Source: Paramarasmius palmivorus
Lineage: Eukaryota; Basidiomycota; Agaricomycetes; Agaricales; Marasmiaceae
Reading direction: 5' to 3'
DNA length: 64,000 bases
Assembly: GCA_037176845.1 (NCBI GenBank)
Contig: JAYKXP010000034.1
Coordinates: 248,001-312,000, forward strand
Position numbers and translations under genes: made by a program. Below are positions 10,912 to 22,418 of this stretch, piece after piece. The notes beneath the pieces are model-generated. The model was not told where the DNA came from, made no database searches, and saw only the letters and a list, made by a program, of their open reading frames with translations. The stretch's first letter is position 1; every line of letters begins with the position of its first letter.

Positions 10912-12362
10912 ATGCTTCTTCAGTCGGAGCTCGACTACCCTCGCAGGGTAATGATTGATGACACGGACTCTCGGATACGCTATGAAGGAGGATCATGGAC
11001 ACTCGACACTGGAAGTTTCGCGCACCGAGGGGTGTACGGTCCGCCTTTCAATCAAACCATGCACGGGACCAATCAGTCTGGGTCGAGTTTTAGCTTCACG
11101 TTTGAAGGTGCGTCGTCTAGAACTTCACAATTCGCGTATGTCACTGAAAGCTTGACATCTAGGAGAATTCGTTCAAGTGAGAGGAGCGAAAGATACGCGC
11201 AAAATAGCACCTGAGAACAGAAACAACAATTTTGCCCTTCCTGACTGGAGCTGTAAAGTGGATGGTCGCTTCATCGATGCCTTTTACTACTACAACACAA
11301 CCGACGATACCACAAACGACGTCCTTTGCGAACAGGGCAACCTCACGGGGATTGCCCACACACTCACCCTTGTCGTAAACATCACCGATCCCACGACCCA
11401 GATGTTCTGGTTTGATAGCATCGAGTATACCCCAGTTTCGGATGCCGATCTGGCCAACGAGGTCATGAGAATCGATGCTACTGATCCCAGCGTCAAGTAT
11501 CACAATGATTCTGGTGATTGGATAGTAGGAGACAACGGGTCTTTCATCTACACTGAGACGCAAGGTGCTAGCCTATCCTTCGAATTCAATGGTGTGTCAA
11601 TTACCCTCAGTCGCGTCTGCTGCAAATCTGATCATGGTACTACTGCCAGGAACGGATGTCTCCTTGTATACTTTCATCGAAGGCACCGACGAACACTGGC
11701 GAGCCACGACCGCGAGCTATACAATTGACAATAACTCGTCCTCTACCGACTTTCACATCTCTGGTAGCCGGCCAGGTCCAGATGGTGTCAGCAACACAGA
11801 TTACTTCAACGAACTACTCTTCACTACACCTAGCCTATCACCTGGATCACATACTATGAACCTACAACTCACCGGCCAGCAGAATGAAGAAGATCCGACA
11901 CAAGGCCTAACCATCGACTACTTCTTCGTCACCATCAGTGATGACAGTGCTCAGTTGAATGTGTCATCGCCCGACGGTCATAATCCAACAAACTCAGGTT
12001 CTCGTCATACCCCGGTTGGAGCTATCGTCGGGGGCGTTATTGGAGGACTCATCGGGCTCGGCCTTCTCGGGCTAGGAGCCTTCTTCTTTATGAAGTGGCG
12101 GAGAAAACGAAAAGCTGGCACCTGGAAATACAGTGAAATCATACCGTTCGACACAGAGCCGAGCACGCCATATTCCCCGTCCCGGTTCTCGATAGATTCA
12201 AAACGCTCAAGGTTGACGGCGACGTCTGGATCAGCAGCGCCGGAAAGTCCTGGAGATGGAGAACCCCCAGTTATCGAAAGGCACCATGAAGACAGCGGAG
12301 TCCGCTACACGCAGCCCGCGTCTAGGGTGGTCGACATACCCCCAAATTATACAGAGGCATAA
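10912..12362 (+). CDS. Single-pass membrane glycoprotein with two beta-sandwich-like ectodomain repeats
   Basis: A 445-aa protein in three exons (10912-11107, 11163-11591, 11650-12362). Two ectodomain units each begin with a D-x-T-D/D-A-T-D-P-S-x-(R/K)-Y motif and contain W plus G-x-S-x-S-F-x-F-x-G. This arrangement is common in basidiomycete orphan surface proteins and reminiscent of galactose-binding-like folds. A Ser/Thr/Gly linker leads to one membrane helix (V-G-A-I-V-G-G-V-I-G-G-L-I-G-L), then a basic stop-transfer K-W-R-R-K-R-K and a cytosolic Ser/Pro tail ending near a P-P-N-Y (PPxY) site. Such sites can recruit WW-domain ubiquitin ligases. There is no clear signal peptide at the ATG used; either topology is type III or a short upstream exon is missing. 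Function unknown. Confidence 0.8.
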
Positions 12363-12685
12363 TGGACATTGCATTGGTGTAGATATTCCGGACATTCTTC
12401 ACCCTGGTTGAGGACATTGTATATTACCTGACGTCCCTTGCATCCCCTAGACCCATACATACCCTGCACTGTACGATTAGTCTACACTTCTTTATCGAGT
12501 TCATATTCAATGGTTTTCGATCCTGGTTGGTGATGAATGAGCTAAAAGTCATGAGAAGCAACGAGTATACTTGTAGGAAAACACGTTTCTAGCAGAGATA
12601 CATAGGCATGTCCCTATAAAAACTATAAGTTAAGGATCCAAAGAACCAATCCCACGACTCCAGTTTTTTGTAGCGCCACAATATT
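12363..12685. other. Convergent intergenic, no gene seen
   Basis: 3' flanks of the membrane glycoprotein (+) and hydrophobin 1 (-). Nothing else is recognisable. Confidence 0.6.
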
Positions 12686-13124
12686 TTAGGTTTCGATGTC
12701 GATTGGAACACATCCTACGGAAACAAGACCACCTGGAAAGAGGTATATGCATACTCGACAACTAGGAGCAGAAGAAACAAAATGAAGGCTTACCGAAGTC
12801 GTTACTCTCGCAACAGAGAGGCTCGGCGAAACTGTAGGATGTCCATGAGCCTGAGGTTATTGAAATCAAGAAGCAAAACAGCAACACATACCAAGCTGTA
12901 CTCTCAGCACCAATGGCGCTGATTGGGCTACAGGTGATACCGACGAGAACGTCGAGGCTCTCGACCACAATGCCTAGCTCGTAGAGGAGACGAGAAGCGT
13001 TTGGTTCGCCAGCTGTCTCGGAAGCGCCACAGCACTGAACGGGTCCAGTGGTGCACTGGCTAGTGGGAATTTGGGCTGCTGCAGCCGTGAAGAGAGTGAA
13101 GAAAACGAGGGTTTTGAATTGCAT
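12686..13124 (-). CDS. Class I hydrophobin 1
   Basis: A 105-aa secreted amphipathic protein that self-assembles on hyphal or fruit-body surfaces. Three exons: 13124-12892, 12831-12794 and 12732-12686. A signal peptide of about 17 aa ends A-A-A-A-Q. All eight hydrophobin cysteines are present in order: C...CC (Q-C-C), C (G-I-T-C), C (formed across intron 1), CC (L-C-C-E), C (V-G-C-V-P-I). The last exon gives the typical ending G-G-L-V-S-V-G-C-V-P-I. Both introns must be removed to complete the cysteine pattern. It has the same exon plan (38-nt and 47-nt exons) as hydrophobin 2 downstream in the window, so the two are tandem paralogs. Confidence 0.95.
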
Positions 13125-14312
13125 GTTTGAGAGAGCAAGAGAGTTGAGCAGGTATTAGGCTTGAACGAGTTGTTCGAGTGAAGATTGAGGATAATTCGTC
13201 CGCCATTTTATATCTTTCGAGGCTACCCATTTCCTACTCTGCAAGACGAAATCGGTAATGTATTGAAGCCTGAGCACCGTGGCCTAGTGAGAAAGAGTTC
13301 AGAGGTGTTATTGGTCGACGGTACTAACCTGAGTTCGTAGAACCACCTCTGCGTCAAGGATTGATGAAAACTCGTCGACTGAGAAGGGAAAAATACCGCT
13401 CTGTGATGGGCTTCGTCATGCTTGGCCTTTAGAAGTGATTGACGTCTTGCAGTATTCTGACACCCGGGAGTAAGCCTACCAAGCTCGAGGACGAGGACTC
13501 TATGAGCAGCGCGCGCCAGCACCTGCATGAGTCCTCGCAATATTTCACTCTTGAGAGGTGACAATTAAAGTGACAGACATGAGGCGTCGCGCTTGTCCTG
13601 AGAAATGGAACAGTCCAATTTTCGGGTCCGACACAGAGGAATGTCCGATGCGATCATGATACTCTTCTTCTCGGCGAGTCTGGAATTCCTTATTTTCAGT
13701 CGAAAGAAAATTTTTTATTCTTCGACTTACCACGGCGCGGCTTCTCTGCTTCCTTTACTTCCCGACTTCTTCTACTCAGTCCATAACCTCATGCTACCGC
13801 CTTCTTTTGCCTATGTCAAATTTATCGGAATTTATCGTGTTGTGTTTGTATTTCTGATTTTAGACTAACTTGAAGATAGTCAGCCCAGCGGTCTGGTAAA
13901 GAATCCCAACTTACAGGATCAGAGTCGGGACAATGGAATTTTGAGAACATTGATTTCGCCAACGCGTAAAAACTCGGGCTTCTTCAACTTGTCCTTGGCA
14001 CGTAGACGAGGAGAGACCAGAAAATGTTCAAGAATCGACTCAATGCCCACGCGCCTTTCTTGGAGAGTTGCATGGGAGGAATCAGCAATGTGAGTAGCAG
14101 CCCAACATTCAGGATGGGGAAGACAATGCTTAGTTAAGACGCTTCGACGAGTGGCGTCCAAGGCTTGTAGAGACGGAATCACCGAATGGCTTCTAACTCC
14201 GACTCTGAGAATATCATCAACCATAACGATAAATTGCACCCAGAAACTGTACATTCATACAATTCAAAACCAAAGATCCAAAAACCGTATGCGGCCTTTC
14301 CCACATAGCACC
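13125..14312. other. Spacer between tandem hydrophobins
   Basis: The first part is hydrophobin 1 promoter. Part of it (near 13308-13360: ACCTGAG, CACCTCTGCGTCAA) is related to the region upstream of hydrophobin 2 (near 14970-15035), so the duplicated unit included upstream DNA. A 112-codon minus frame (14254-13919) has protein-like composition, but I found no splice or family support for it. Confidence 0.5.
13206..13213 (-). promoter_or_regulatory. TATA box of hydrophobin 1
   Basis: The minus strand reads ATATAAAA about 85 bp upstream of the ATG at 13124. The 5' flank is related to that of hydrophobin 2 (shared TTAGGCTTGAAC and TTGTTCGAGTGA). Confidence 0.6.
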
Positions 14313-14763
14313 TTACAGGTTGAGGTCGACCGGGACACATCCAACCGCAATAAGGCCGTCTAGGGAGAACGATAGTCAGTTCAGGTTCCCAAACTTGAAG
14401 ATGACCACAAAATGTCGACGCCTGCTTACTGAAGTTGTTATTCTCGCAGCACAAGGGCTCGGCATTGCTACAAAATATCCATTAGCCTTCTGAGATAGAT
14501 GTAATAACGAATGCTAATGCCCACCAAGACGTTCCGCCGGTGCCAATGACATTGATTGGGCTACAGGTGATGCCGACGAGAACGTTCAAGTCTTGAACCA
14601 CGACGCCCAAGGGCCCGAGAATGGTGGATACAGGTGGTTCGCTAGCCAATTGGGATGAGTTGCAGCACTGAAGATGCCCGGGGTTGCACTGGCTAGCAGG
14701 GATTTTGGTAGTGGCGGCCGCAAGGGTGGCAAGAGAAGCAACAGTGAGGAGCTTGTACTGCAT
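14313..14763 (-). CDS. Class I hydrophobin 2
   Basis: A 107-aa paralog of hydrophobin 1. Exons 14763-14525, 14467-14430 and 14359-14313; the second and third have exactly the same lengths (38 and 47 nt) as in hydrophobin 1. Signal peptide ([12 protein letters not shown]...). Eight cysteines: S-Q-C, Q-C-C, I-T-C, a Cys formed across intron 1, L-C-C-E, V-G-C-V-P-V. It ends V-D-L-N-L. It should be secreted and form rodlet films. The spacer, promoter and gene together look like an old tandem duplication of about 1.6 kb, with enough divergence for the two copies to have different expression or surface roles. Confidence 0.95.
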
Positions 14764-15123
14764 GTTTGAGAGAGGCTTTAGGCTTGAACTAGCTTGTTCG
14801 AGTGAGGTTTCGAGAGAACCAGGAGCCCTTTTATACGTTCTATTCAGTACCTGTGTGCCTCGACAATGAATGATAATGACGCACCTTGAGAACGATGGTA
14901 ACAGCTTGCAAGAACGTTGCAGTAAGACCTGAAGACAAGTTTGGCATAAAGTCAGTCGCCGACGACGTGCTATTGGTGGACCATACTAACCTGAGTGCAT
15001 CTGCTGTTTAATGGAGAGCGCCACCTGCGTCAAATACACGGAATAATGCCAAGTTACAAGGCACGAATGCGCTCAGTTGACGGGTGTGGACAGGTAGGGA
15101 ATTCAGAAATGACATTGATATCT
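14764..15123. other. Hydrophobin 2 upstream region
   Basis: Promoter of hydrophobin 2. Contains the block near 14970-15035 that is related to the hydrophobin 1 upstream region. No gene. Confidence 0.6.
14829..14836 (-). promoter_or_regulatory. TATA box of hydrophobin 2
   Basis: The minus strand reads GTATAAAA about 65 bp upstream of the ATG at 14763. Confidence 0.6.
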
Positions 15124-15440
15124 TTAACCCTGGCGCTTAGTAGTCACAATCAGAACGGTCGCAGTGAACACCGGCGTTTGTGAGAATGAGATGGTGCCCC
15201 TGGCTTCAACAACAGGAACAGTATGACGCATGAACCGGTACAAAGGCATTGGAATCGAGAGTTCTAGACCAAGCGTATAACGGACTGACGACAGCGAGTT
15301 AAGCGCTATTTCTGTCCATATTGAAACGTTAGACATAATGCCCTCGCAGAAAGAGGACCTAACTCACCATAATCGTCAACTTCACGCTTCTCCTTATCCT
15401 CGTTACACCACCCTTCAATTCCACTTTCCACGGTATTCAT
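15124..15440 (-). CDS. Small hypothetical protein, two exons
   Basis: I do not recognise this. The ATG at 15440 opens a 24-codon acidic first exon (M-N-T-V-E-S-G-I-E-G-W...V-D-D-Y) that ends at a good GTGAGT donor. An acceptor ...GGACAG restores phase into a second exon. That exon reads I-A-L-N-S-L-S-S-V-R-Y...P-V-V-E-A-R-G and a hydrophobic end (T-A-T-V-L-I-V-T-T). Total 87 aa. Composition and splice quality look genic, but there is no domain. A further basic/hydrophobic open frame lies just upstream (15772-15560, minus), so this could be the 3' part of a longer gene. Confidence 0.4.
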
Positions 15441-16029
15441 CTTGAGAGGCGGTACGAAACAAGTCAGCTAGTTGCAACAAGGTGGATTGTTGTGCCCTGC
15501 AGTCAAACTTCAAAAACAGTGGTGAGCCCAGTCGTCTAGATCTACATAGGAGTGAATTTCTAACCCATGTAAGCTAGATAGCCGCGTTTCCTCCATGTTT
15601 TCCTTTGTTTCAGAAGCAAAACTGCGAGGACAGGACGTATCCAGGGCCGTGTTACGAACCATCGTCGCAGATTGAGCAGGGCGACGGGTATGAGGTCGAG
15701 ACCATGGTGGTAGAAGGAGAGTTTTGCAATTGCAGATGACCAAGCAAATCGATGCTCTGTCCTCTTCCTCATCTTGGCATCCGCGTCTAGTTGTCGACAT
15801 CCAGTGCTGCTATACTGCTACTTAGACGGAAAGTTCCCATGCATCCGATGCATAATACACCACTTCAAACTCGGATGCGCTTGCAAGACAATTTCTGTCG
15901 TCGGAATACTCATGGCTGTTTCAACTCCCTCATACGCGTTTGAACATTTCTGGAATTCGCCGACACACATATAAATCCTAGGGACCTCCCAGAAACTATA
16001 CACCAAAACCCTTTATCTGCCCCGAAAAC
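15441..16029. other. Uncertain intergenic
   Basis: A 70-codon minus frame (15772-15560), rich in Leu/Arg/Trp, may be an extra exon of the neighbouring small gene. I could not join it in phase. The right end is the promoter of the secreted protein at 16030. Confidence 0.4.
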
Positions 16030-16593
16030 ATGAAATACACCAGCGTTTTCACAGTTCTTATTATCGCCGCTTCTGCCTTCGCCCAACGAGCAGTCATTGG
16101 CGAACCCAAACCATGGGACACGGTTCGAGTTGGGAAGAGCTTCAAAGCTCGAATGGACACCCCAGTATGTATTCCCCATCTCATCACAATCTCCTAGTCA
16201 CTCAACAGTTCTCAATACAGGATTCCGACCCAAACAAAGTCGAACATGTCCATCTTACTGTTAGCATCAAACCATGCGAGTACCTCGAAGGCGCTGGAGA
16301 CAAGTGTTTCACCAGTGACGGCTATGGCACGATTCTCTATGACGGCAAATACAAGCCTACCTACAACTCGAAGAAACCAGAACTCCCTCCACATGATACG
16401 TTAACTGTCAAGATCCCAGATGACTTTCCGTTGGGCAATGCGTTGATTGAGTCCTGGCATGAAGCTATTGTCGGGGTGAGTCTTTCCAATTCTCCGCGAA
16501 GAGGATGTTGTTCAAAGGCAATTACAGGGTGATCGTGATCATCCATATTACGATTCTGACAGCGTCGAGGTGGTTGTCGTTGATAGGAAGTGA
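16030..16593 (+). CDS. Small secreted protein
   Basis: A 151-aa protein in three exons (16030-16164, 16221-16475, 16528-16593), all GT-AG and in frame. An 18-residue signal peptide ends at A-F-A-Q. The mature part starts R-A-V-I-G-E-P-K-P-W-D and has only two cysteines (K-P-C-E and D-K-C-F). It also has a V-E-H-V-H-L-T-V-S-I beta-strand-like run, Tyr/Gly-rich turns and an Asp-rich C-terminus ending V-V-V-V-D-R-K. It looks like a compact secreted beta-rich domain of about 130 aa. Size and secretion fit an effector-like or wall protein, but I recognise no family and assign no function. Confidence 0.75.
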
Positions 16594-16869
16594 TTGGGTG
16601 TTTCTATTTGCAGGTTGTCCTTTTGGTAACACATGTACTTGCTAATCTAATCAATGCTGATTTGTTGTTAAAACGTCTTCGAGGAGCTCTAGCACCTCAA
16701 CCGAATCTATATGAGATGTTGATACCAGCAAAATAAGTCGTCTGATACGAATAATCGAAATAAAGTCCCCTTTGGCAGAAATGTACATCTCGTTCAAAAT
16801 TATCGCCCTAACAGTAAACCGTATCTAGCACTTCCCTCCACATGGTGTATGACAATGAAGGATTTTGAA

Positions 16870-17692
16870 CTAATAGGTGGTGAAGCTAGTACCGTTACCA
16901 CCGACGCTAGTTGGCAAAGCCGAGACCGAGCCGTTGCTGGAGAATACGACGGTTCCACTTCCCGTAGGAACAACAGTGAAGCTAGTCATGTACGAAGTAA
17001 CCAACGAAGTCCCATTGCTACTGACGCTGCTCGTGACTGTTCCATCTGTTCCATTACCAGGAGACACGGTGGTAGGAATGGCCGCAAAAGTAGAGCAAAT
17101 GACAGTGCCGTTGCTTCCACCAACAAAAGTGGTAGTCGGGATGGCAGTTTCATTGCTGGAGACGATAGAAGTAGGCCAAGCGCCGGTACCGTTGATGGCG
17201 ACAGTGGAGGTAAACACGGTTACGTTGCTGGTAGGAATGGCAGGGTAGCTCACGCATTCGGTGAAGGTACCATTGCCACCGCCTATGACAGTGGTTGTGC
17301 CATTCACAGTAGGAATACTGGTGGGCCAGGTGCCGTTGCTGGCGATGGAAGTGATGGTCGGGAAAACGGTGCCGTTTCCTGGAACAGCAGTGAGGGTCGG
17401 ATATGCAGCAGTGAACGAAGTACTGTTGCCACCAATGACAGTGACACTGGGAACGGCAGTTCCGCTGCCGGAGGGATGGAAGTAGGCAAGGTGCCGTTGA
17501 TGATACCGCTCACGGTCCCAGTGGGGAGAACGACGGAGGTGATATTGTTCCTGGCAGCAAGCTCGGGAGCTGGGCTCTATAAATTCGGTCAGTAAGTGTA
17601 GACTCTCGTCGTGAATGTGGACTACTCACAGCCGCCACACTGGATACGACCACAAACAGGAGAGCTTTGAAGACTGGACGCAAAAAGACCAT
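16870..17692 (-). pseudogene. Asn/Thr/Ser-rich repetitive secreted glycoprotein, apparent frameshift
   Basis: Exon 1 (17692-17630) encodes a signal peptide (V-F-L-R-P-V-F-K-A-L-L-F-V-V-V-S-S-V-A-A). A 53-nt intron follows, then a long exon of imperfect repeats rich in N-G-T, T-S-I/P-T and V-x-G-G-N-G-T. There are about fifteen N-glycosylation sequons and very few cysteines. The repeat frame is continuous from about 17465 to 16870. The first 35 codons of exon 2 (S-P-A-P-E-L-A-A-R-N-N-I-T) are in a different frame, and no GT-AG intron reconciles them. A single-base difference near 17464-17480 would explain it. It may therefore be a recent pseudogene, a sequencing error, or an unrecognised splice. 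A role as a heavily glycosylated wall or surface protein is inference. Confidence 0.6.
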
Positions 17693-18499
17693 CTCGGGCT
17701 GGTAAAACGCGGAACAAAAGCGAGATATTCTGGCCTAGCCACTGCTTGAAAGCATTCTTATATCAAGCGCCATCCCAGCCCAGGTGTTGACGGTGTTTAG
17801 GCGAACCAAGCCCTTCGTGCGACTGCCCTGTGTGTCGATTTCATTTTCCTCCTCGAAACGACGGCAACAATAGTTGGTGATGGCCGATTAGAAAGTCCAG
17901 CATCGATTCCGCAGCACTGTAGGCGTATCTCGGCGCACGAGTGTCCCATCAATTCGGTCCTTGACGAAATCTTCACAGCTTTCGAGTTGTTGACGCGCCA
18001 TACGAACGCCGTTTCCGCAGCGCACCTAGATAAACATGCGTGCTCTTGGGCTAGCTACAGGCACGCCACACGATGCGCAGTCGATTTTCTGGTGATGATC
18101 GACCGTATAACGAGAGCTTGGGACTCGTTCAGTCAAATTCCACACAAAAATTGGCTGAACGATAGTGCGATTTTGAGTTCGGTCCAACCTCGCGGACCCT
18201 TTCCTCGAACGTATGCGTGAGTCGCCTCAGGGCGGCGAGAACCATGGTTGCATCTGTCTAATTCGGTACGGACCAAAAGTGCTACCATGCACTATCAACC
18301 TGGGTTGGGGGCCTCTACTTCCGCCAATGCTTCCTGTCCTCTTAACAAGCCCTGGAGCTTCCGGAGTTTTTTGCCCAAATGCCCCGTAAGTTTGGGGTTT
18401 GGGTTATCCTTCACACCCGTGCAACCAGTCTCCGGCCCCATTTTCGCATCTTTGCTGCAAAACGTCCCAAACTGAGCACCCTGGAAATGAAGGGGCCTC
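17693..18499. other. Intergenic, no gene seen
   Basis: Between the glycoprotein promoter and the F-box gene 3' end. Short open frames only. Confidence 0.55.
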
Positions 18500-19952
18500 T
18501 TATCGCTTCCCTACACAAAATAGTCGCCTGAGCCCAGTAACTGGAATTTATGGGGTGACATACCTAGAAGCGTCCTCCGACACACTGGTAGTCTGATTTT
18601 CATCAGAAGCTGGAGCTACGATTGACAATAGCTGATAGTTGACACCGACTTCTAGGATACCTTTTTCATCGCATCGGCGGAGACGAGTCCTGAGCCTTTC
18701 GATCGCCTCCTTGGCTCTTCTTCCCGGCTCTGACGTCTCACTTGGCCTCCTATAGTCCCCGTCCACGCAATCCGTCTCCGAATAGCAACACACAAAGCCC
18801 TTGCATGTTACTTCCTTCAAGCATGAGAAGAAGGGGTGCTGTACCAGGAGTTCGTCAACGGCATTCCAATTCATCTCATGTTCCAGGATGTATGGGAGAT
18901 CCAGAAACTCCAATCGGCGCGCACTAGAATTTGCCGTCTGTGCGACGCGTTGTAGAATCGGAAGGAGATATTCCGTGGGGAAATGGCTGACGTTGCTGTC
19001 CGTGAACCGAAATGCTACGCGGAGCGTTCGTAGGTTCGTGTTCTTTGAGATGTCCAGAGATCTGAGTAGAAAATGACCTAGAGGAATGTCAACTCATAGG
19101 CTGGCGTTCACGAGAGGATATCATACCTTGGAGCGCCATCTGAGTCAGCGTCCGCCGGAGCACTTTGACTTCGAAATCCAGTTCCTCCAGATTGTCTCCT
19201 GCTTCTTCTATGATTCGCTGTAGCGAAAGGGCTTCTGGATCGCTTGGAATGTATGATGGGCGTATTCGCAAGGCTTTCAGAGCATTGAAATGGACGAGAG
19301 GTTCGTAAATATGGGGGAAAGCTCCCCATGGGTGAGACCGTAGCGTCATATCCGTGACTTGGTCCATACTGACCTGCAACTGAGGTGCAAGTGTGGTGTT
19401 TGGATGACTGTGGTAGCATTCGGCCAACTCTAGCGAGTTCAAGAATGGAAACGACCTGAGAACAGCTGCGTATGTAGCTGGTGACTGGAAGGAGAACCTC
19501 ACGATCTCCAGCCGCGATATCGAGTTTCCAAACTCTTTCAAAATGGCATCCGTTGTTCCACGAGGGGCCCTCTCCCACGGAAAACCATTACCCTCCAACC
19601 TTAGGGTGTGTATCGAAGCTCCAAACATCTTCGCGAACCGTTCTGAAGGCCAGCCACTGTGCATAGCGTGCACGGTGAGAAAAGCGACCTCTCGGACGTT
19701 TGCGTTCGTAAGTGTCTCCAGTTCATTTTCGCAAAGGTGCAACAGCTTATCGAGGTGATGCCAGTGTCGGATTTCGAGTCGTCTGAAGCCATAGTTGCGT
19801 GTAATGGGAACCCAACCTCGACAGACAAGCGAGCACTTTCGCGTGTCGGAAGGATTGGGGACGTGGTCGAAGATAGCAGATAAGAGTTCGATAGGAAGGT
19901 GTGGGTAGTTGTTGAACATGGCTGGGGTTAATCTTTGATGAATGGTTCTCAT
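18500..19952 (-). CDS. F-box protein A
   Basis: The N-terminal F-box (L-P-I-E-L-L-S-A-I-F-D-H-V...S-L-V-C-R-G-W-V-P) would dock on Skp1 in an SCF ubiquitin ligase. It is followed by about 380 aa of degenerate leucine-rich sequence (R-L-E-I-V-R-F-S-F, L-N-S-L-E-L-A-E-C, L-K-A-L-R-I-R-P), likely the substrate-binding part. Exon 1 is 19952-19127 and exon 2 is 19077-18564; they join in phase as L-Q-G-H-F-L-L. A donor after S-E-D-A-S-R (18563) corresponds exactly to the last intron of F-box protein B at 51493. The final exon is uncertain (stop near 18500, or retained frame to 18548). The ATG may be the one at 19952 or the later M-F-N-N. Paralog of F-box B. Confidence 0.85.
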
Positions 19953-22418
19953 ATGTAGTCCATGAAATGATGGTTATCAACACGCTCTAAGCTTGACAAT
20001 CTTCCTGAGGCAGTGGTCACTAAGCTGTGCTCCCCAAAAAAAGTGCACCCAAAACTCACCGTAATAGCCTGTCAATCCCAAACGTCATGGCTTCTCGCCC
20101 CGGGGCCGGAACGGTAGCTGTAGTGGTTGCTCAAGTCCAAAATGGTTGTTCAACCCTGCTCCCGAGATGCTGTCGACGACTGCTGTTCGTCCTGTGAAAG
20201 TCCGCGTAACCAATTCTCAAATCATTGGGAATGCATCTCGAGATACCCCGAGCGCCCGCAGTCCAACGCAAATTCTTCGAAAAAGGATGACTGGGAAACG
20301 ATAAGGAGAGTTTGAGGAGAGTTTGAGGAGAACGGCATGCCAGTGATGGTTGACGTTGAGGCCGCCGCCGCGGCCATCCACATTTCTGCTCGCGACCACC
20401 ATGACCACGTTTCAAGCTTTCAAGACTACATACACGACCATTATCCATCAATGTCCGACTTCAAACGAAGCACGTATTCAGGGTATGTCGGCTTTCTTAA
20501 GGTTCGTTATAGCTTGACAATGGATGCAATTATCAGGCCTATTCTCGGATCGGAGTTACCAAGAATATTTCGGTGCGATCATGTTAAATGAATGAAAACA
20601 GCATTTTTGATGAATGGTAGTCGATCAAGATCATTCTAGCCTCCCATCTTTGGGAAGAGAGCTGTCTATTTTGCAAGTTATCCACTGAAGGAGTATCTTG
20701 AGTTTGGTACCCAAACGCACACGGTCCTTGAAACCATCCGTGAACAGTCGCAAGAAAAGTTTTCCTGCACGTTATCACTTAGGACTACAACGTAGGCTTT
20801 TGAAGCCCAGTTTGCCCTGGGTTATCACAGGCCTCGAAAATGAACACCTACGCATCTCTTCGGGAACTGCGGCGCTCACGATTGAACGCTAGTATGCAAC
20901 CACCTCTGCGCACTGTTTGGACCTTCGTTAGTCTGCAATAATAGTATTGGCACCTCGCCATAGCAAGGCGCTTCGTGGGTGCAAATCACGCATAAACGTC
21001 TTACCTTGCACAACGGTTGTCCTTCCTGCGATGGGATGCAGGATATTCTTTTCGAGCACAATACTCGACTTGAGTAGTCTCTGCATCCAACTGGTGAGTC
21101 TACAGTTTGAACTTTGAAGTCCTGCAACTTCGATAGAAAGAGGCTTGATTTCGATGATGGGCTAGATGCAGTCAAGATGCAGTACATTTTCGCTGAGGAT
21201 CCAGTCTCGGGCCTCTATACAAAAGTGCCAGAACTTTATGAGCGCGAAGAGCTCTCCTCCGCGTGGTGTGTTTCTTTTGTTTCTTTTTTTTTCAGCAAAT
21301 CTCCTGGCGATGTCTCGTTTCCTTGCCACCTGCACGTGATTACGGACCGAGTCCCAACTATGTTGGCCTAAGTCCGCTACCGGATGGAAGGAAGTGCAAA
21401 CGCACCTTTTTACACCTACCCTATACGTTCCAAGAGAAAATAAATTAATCAGAGAAATATGGGGCATCGCTCCAGACACGGTATTGAAGTTCCACAAGAA
21501 CTGAATAAGTATATTGTGCTACGACCCTAATAGAAGCTATAGGTTACTGAGATCGCTATGGAGGTGTATGGAAGATCCCCTCCGTTGGCGTCGCTGATGA
21601 ATATACTCCTCTATCTGGTACCTCACCGGCGGGCATGACTGCTGCCAGAGAAGCTCGACAACATCCTTGTCCTCGACGCAGAAGGGATTATCAGGTTTCT
21701 ATCATAAAAAGCGCTTCTTCAAACAAAGAACACCATTTCAGTGAGTATTCATTCTGTCAGTGGTGATGCCTCTGAGCATACTTGATGCTGATCGTCCTAT
21801 TGGAGGCTTCCCATGACGCCAATGAGCAGCAAAAATCACAGCCATAGTGGATTTATGTATTGCCGTAGTCCCTGAAAACAATTGGAATACACACATAGAC
21901 CGGTCATTCATCTTCCGGTGTGATAGAGGTCCCCGACATTAACGCTTGAATGTTCTCTATCACCTCCTCTATGGCTCTACATAGAAATTCCATAGACCCT
22001 ATAGTAGACCGAGGAGCCAGATCCGAACGCCACCATCAATCTGGTCTGATTCGTTAGCATTGATCATCAGCCAGAGAAGTTGGTGAGGTATGCTCTAGTA
22101 TCAACGACTTTGTAGATTGAACAGGATAGAAGGAGGTGCATGGCATTCAAGCAGCTATAGTCGCAATCGGAGAGCACATCTGAGAATGCAGATTCTAATT
22201 GGGGTGTCTGCGTACACAAGAAAGCTAGTCAAAGGATAATTCATGACGAGTAATAGTAGTTATAAGTGTGACGTGAAAGACTGGAGACGTAATGATGAGT
22301 GGAGAAGAGAATCTAACAACCGGCGATAATCAAGTTCCAGTACATCCATCAAACATCCATCGAGATCAAACGTCGGCATCTTGAGGAACGTAGTCAGTAG
22401 CAGTCCGCAGCGCGATTC
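19953..22418. other. Gene-poor stretch
   Basis: F-box A promoter at the left. Many short open frames and no recognisable domain or splice chain. It lies at the edge of the family cluster and may hold decayed sequence. Confidence 0.45.

Noticed and set aside
13919..14254. 112-codon minus frame between the hydrophobins
   Set aside because: Protein-like composition, but no family, no splice partner and a stop just before the only good donor. Left unannotated.
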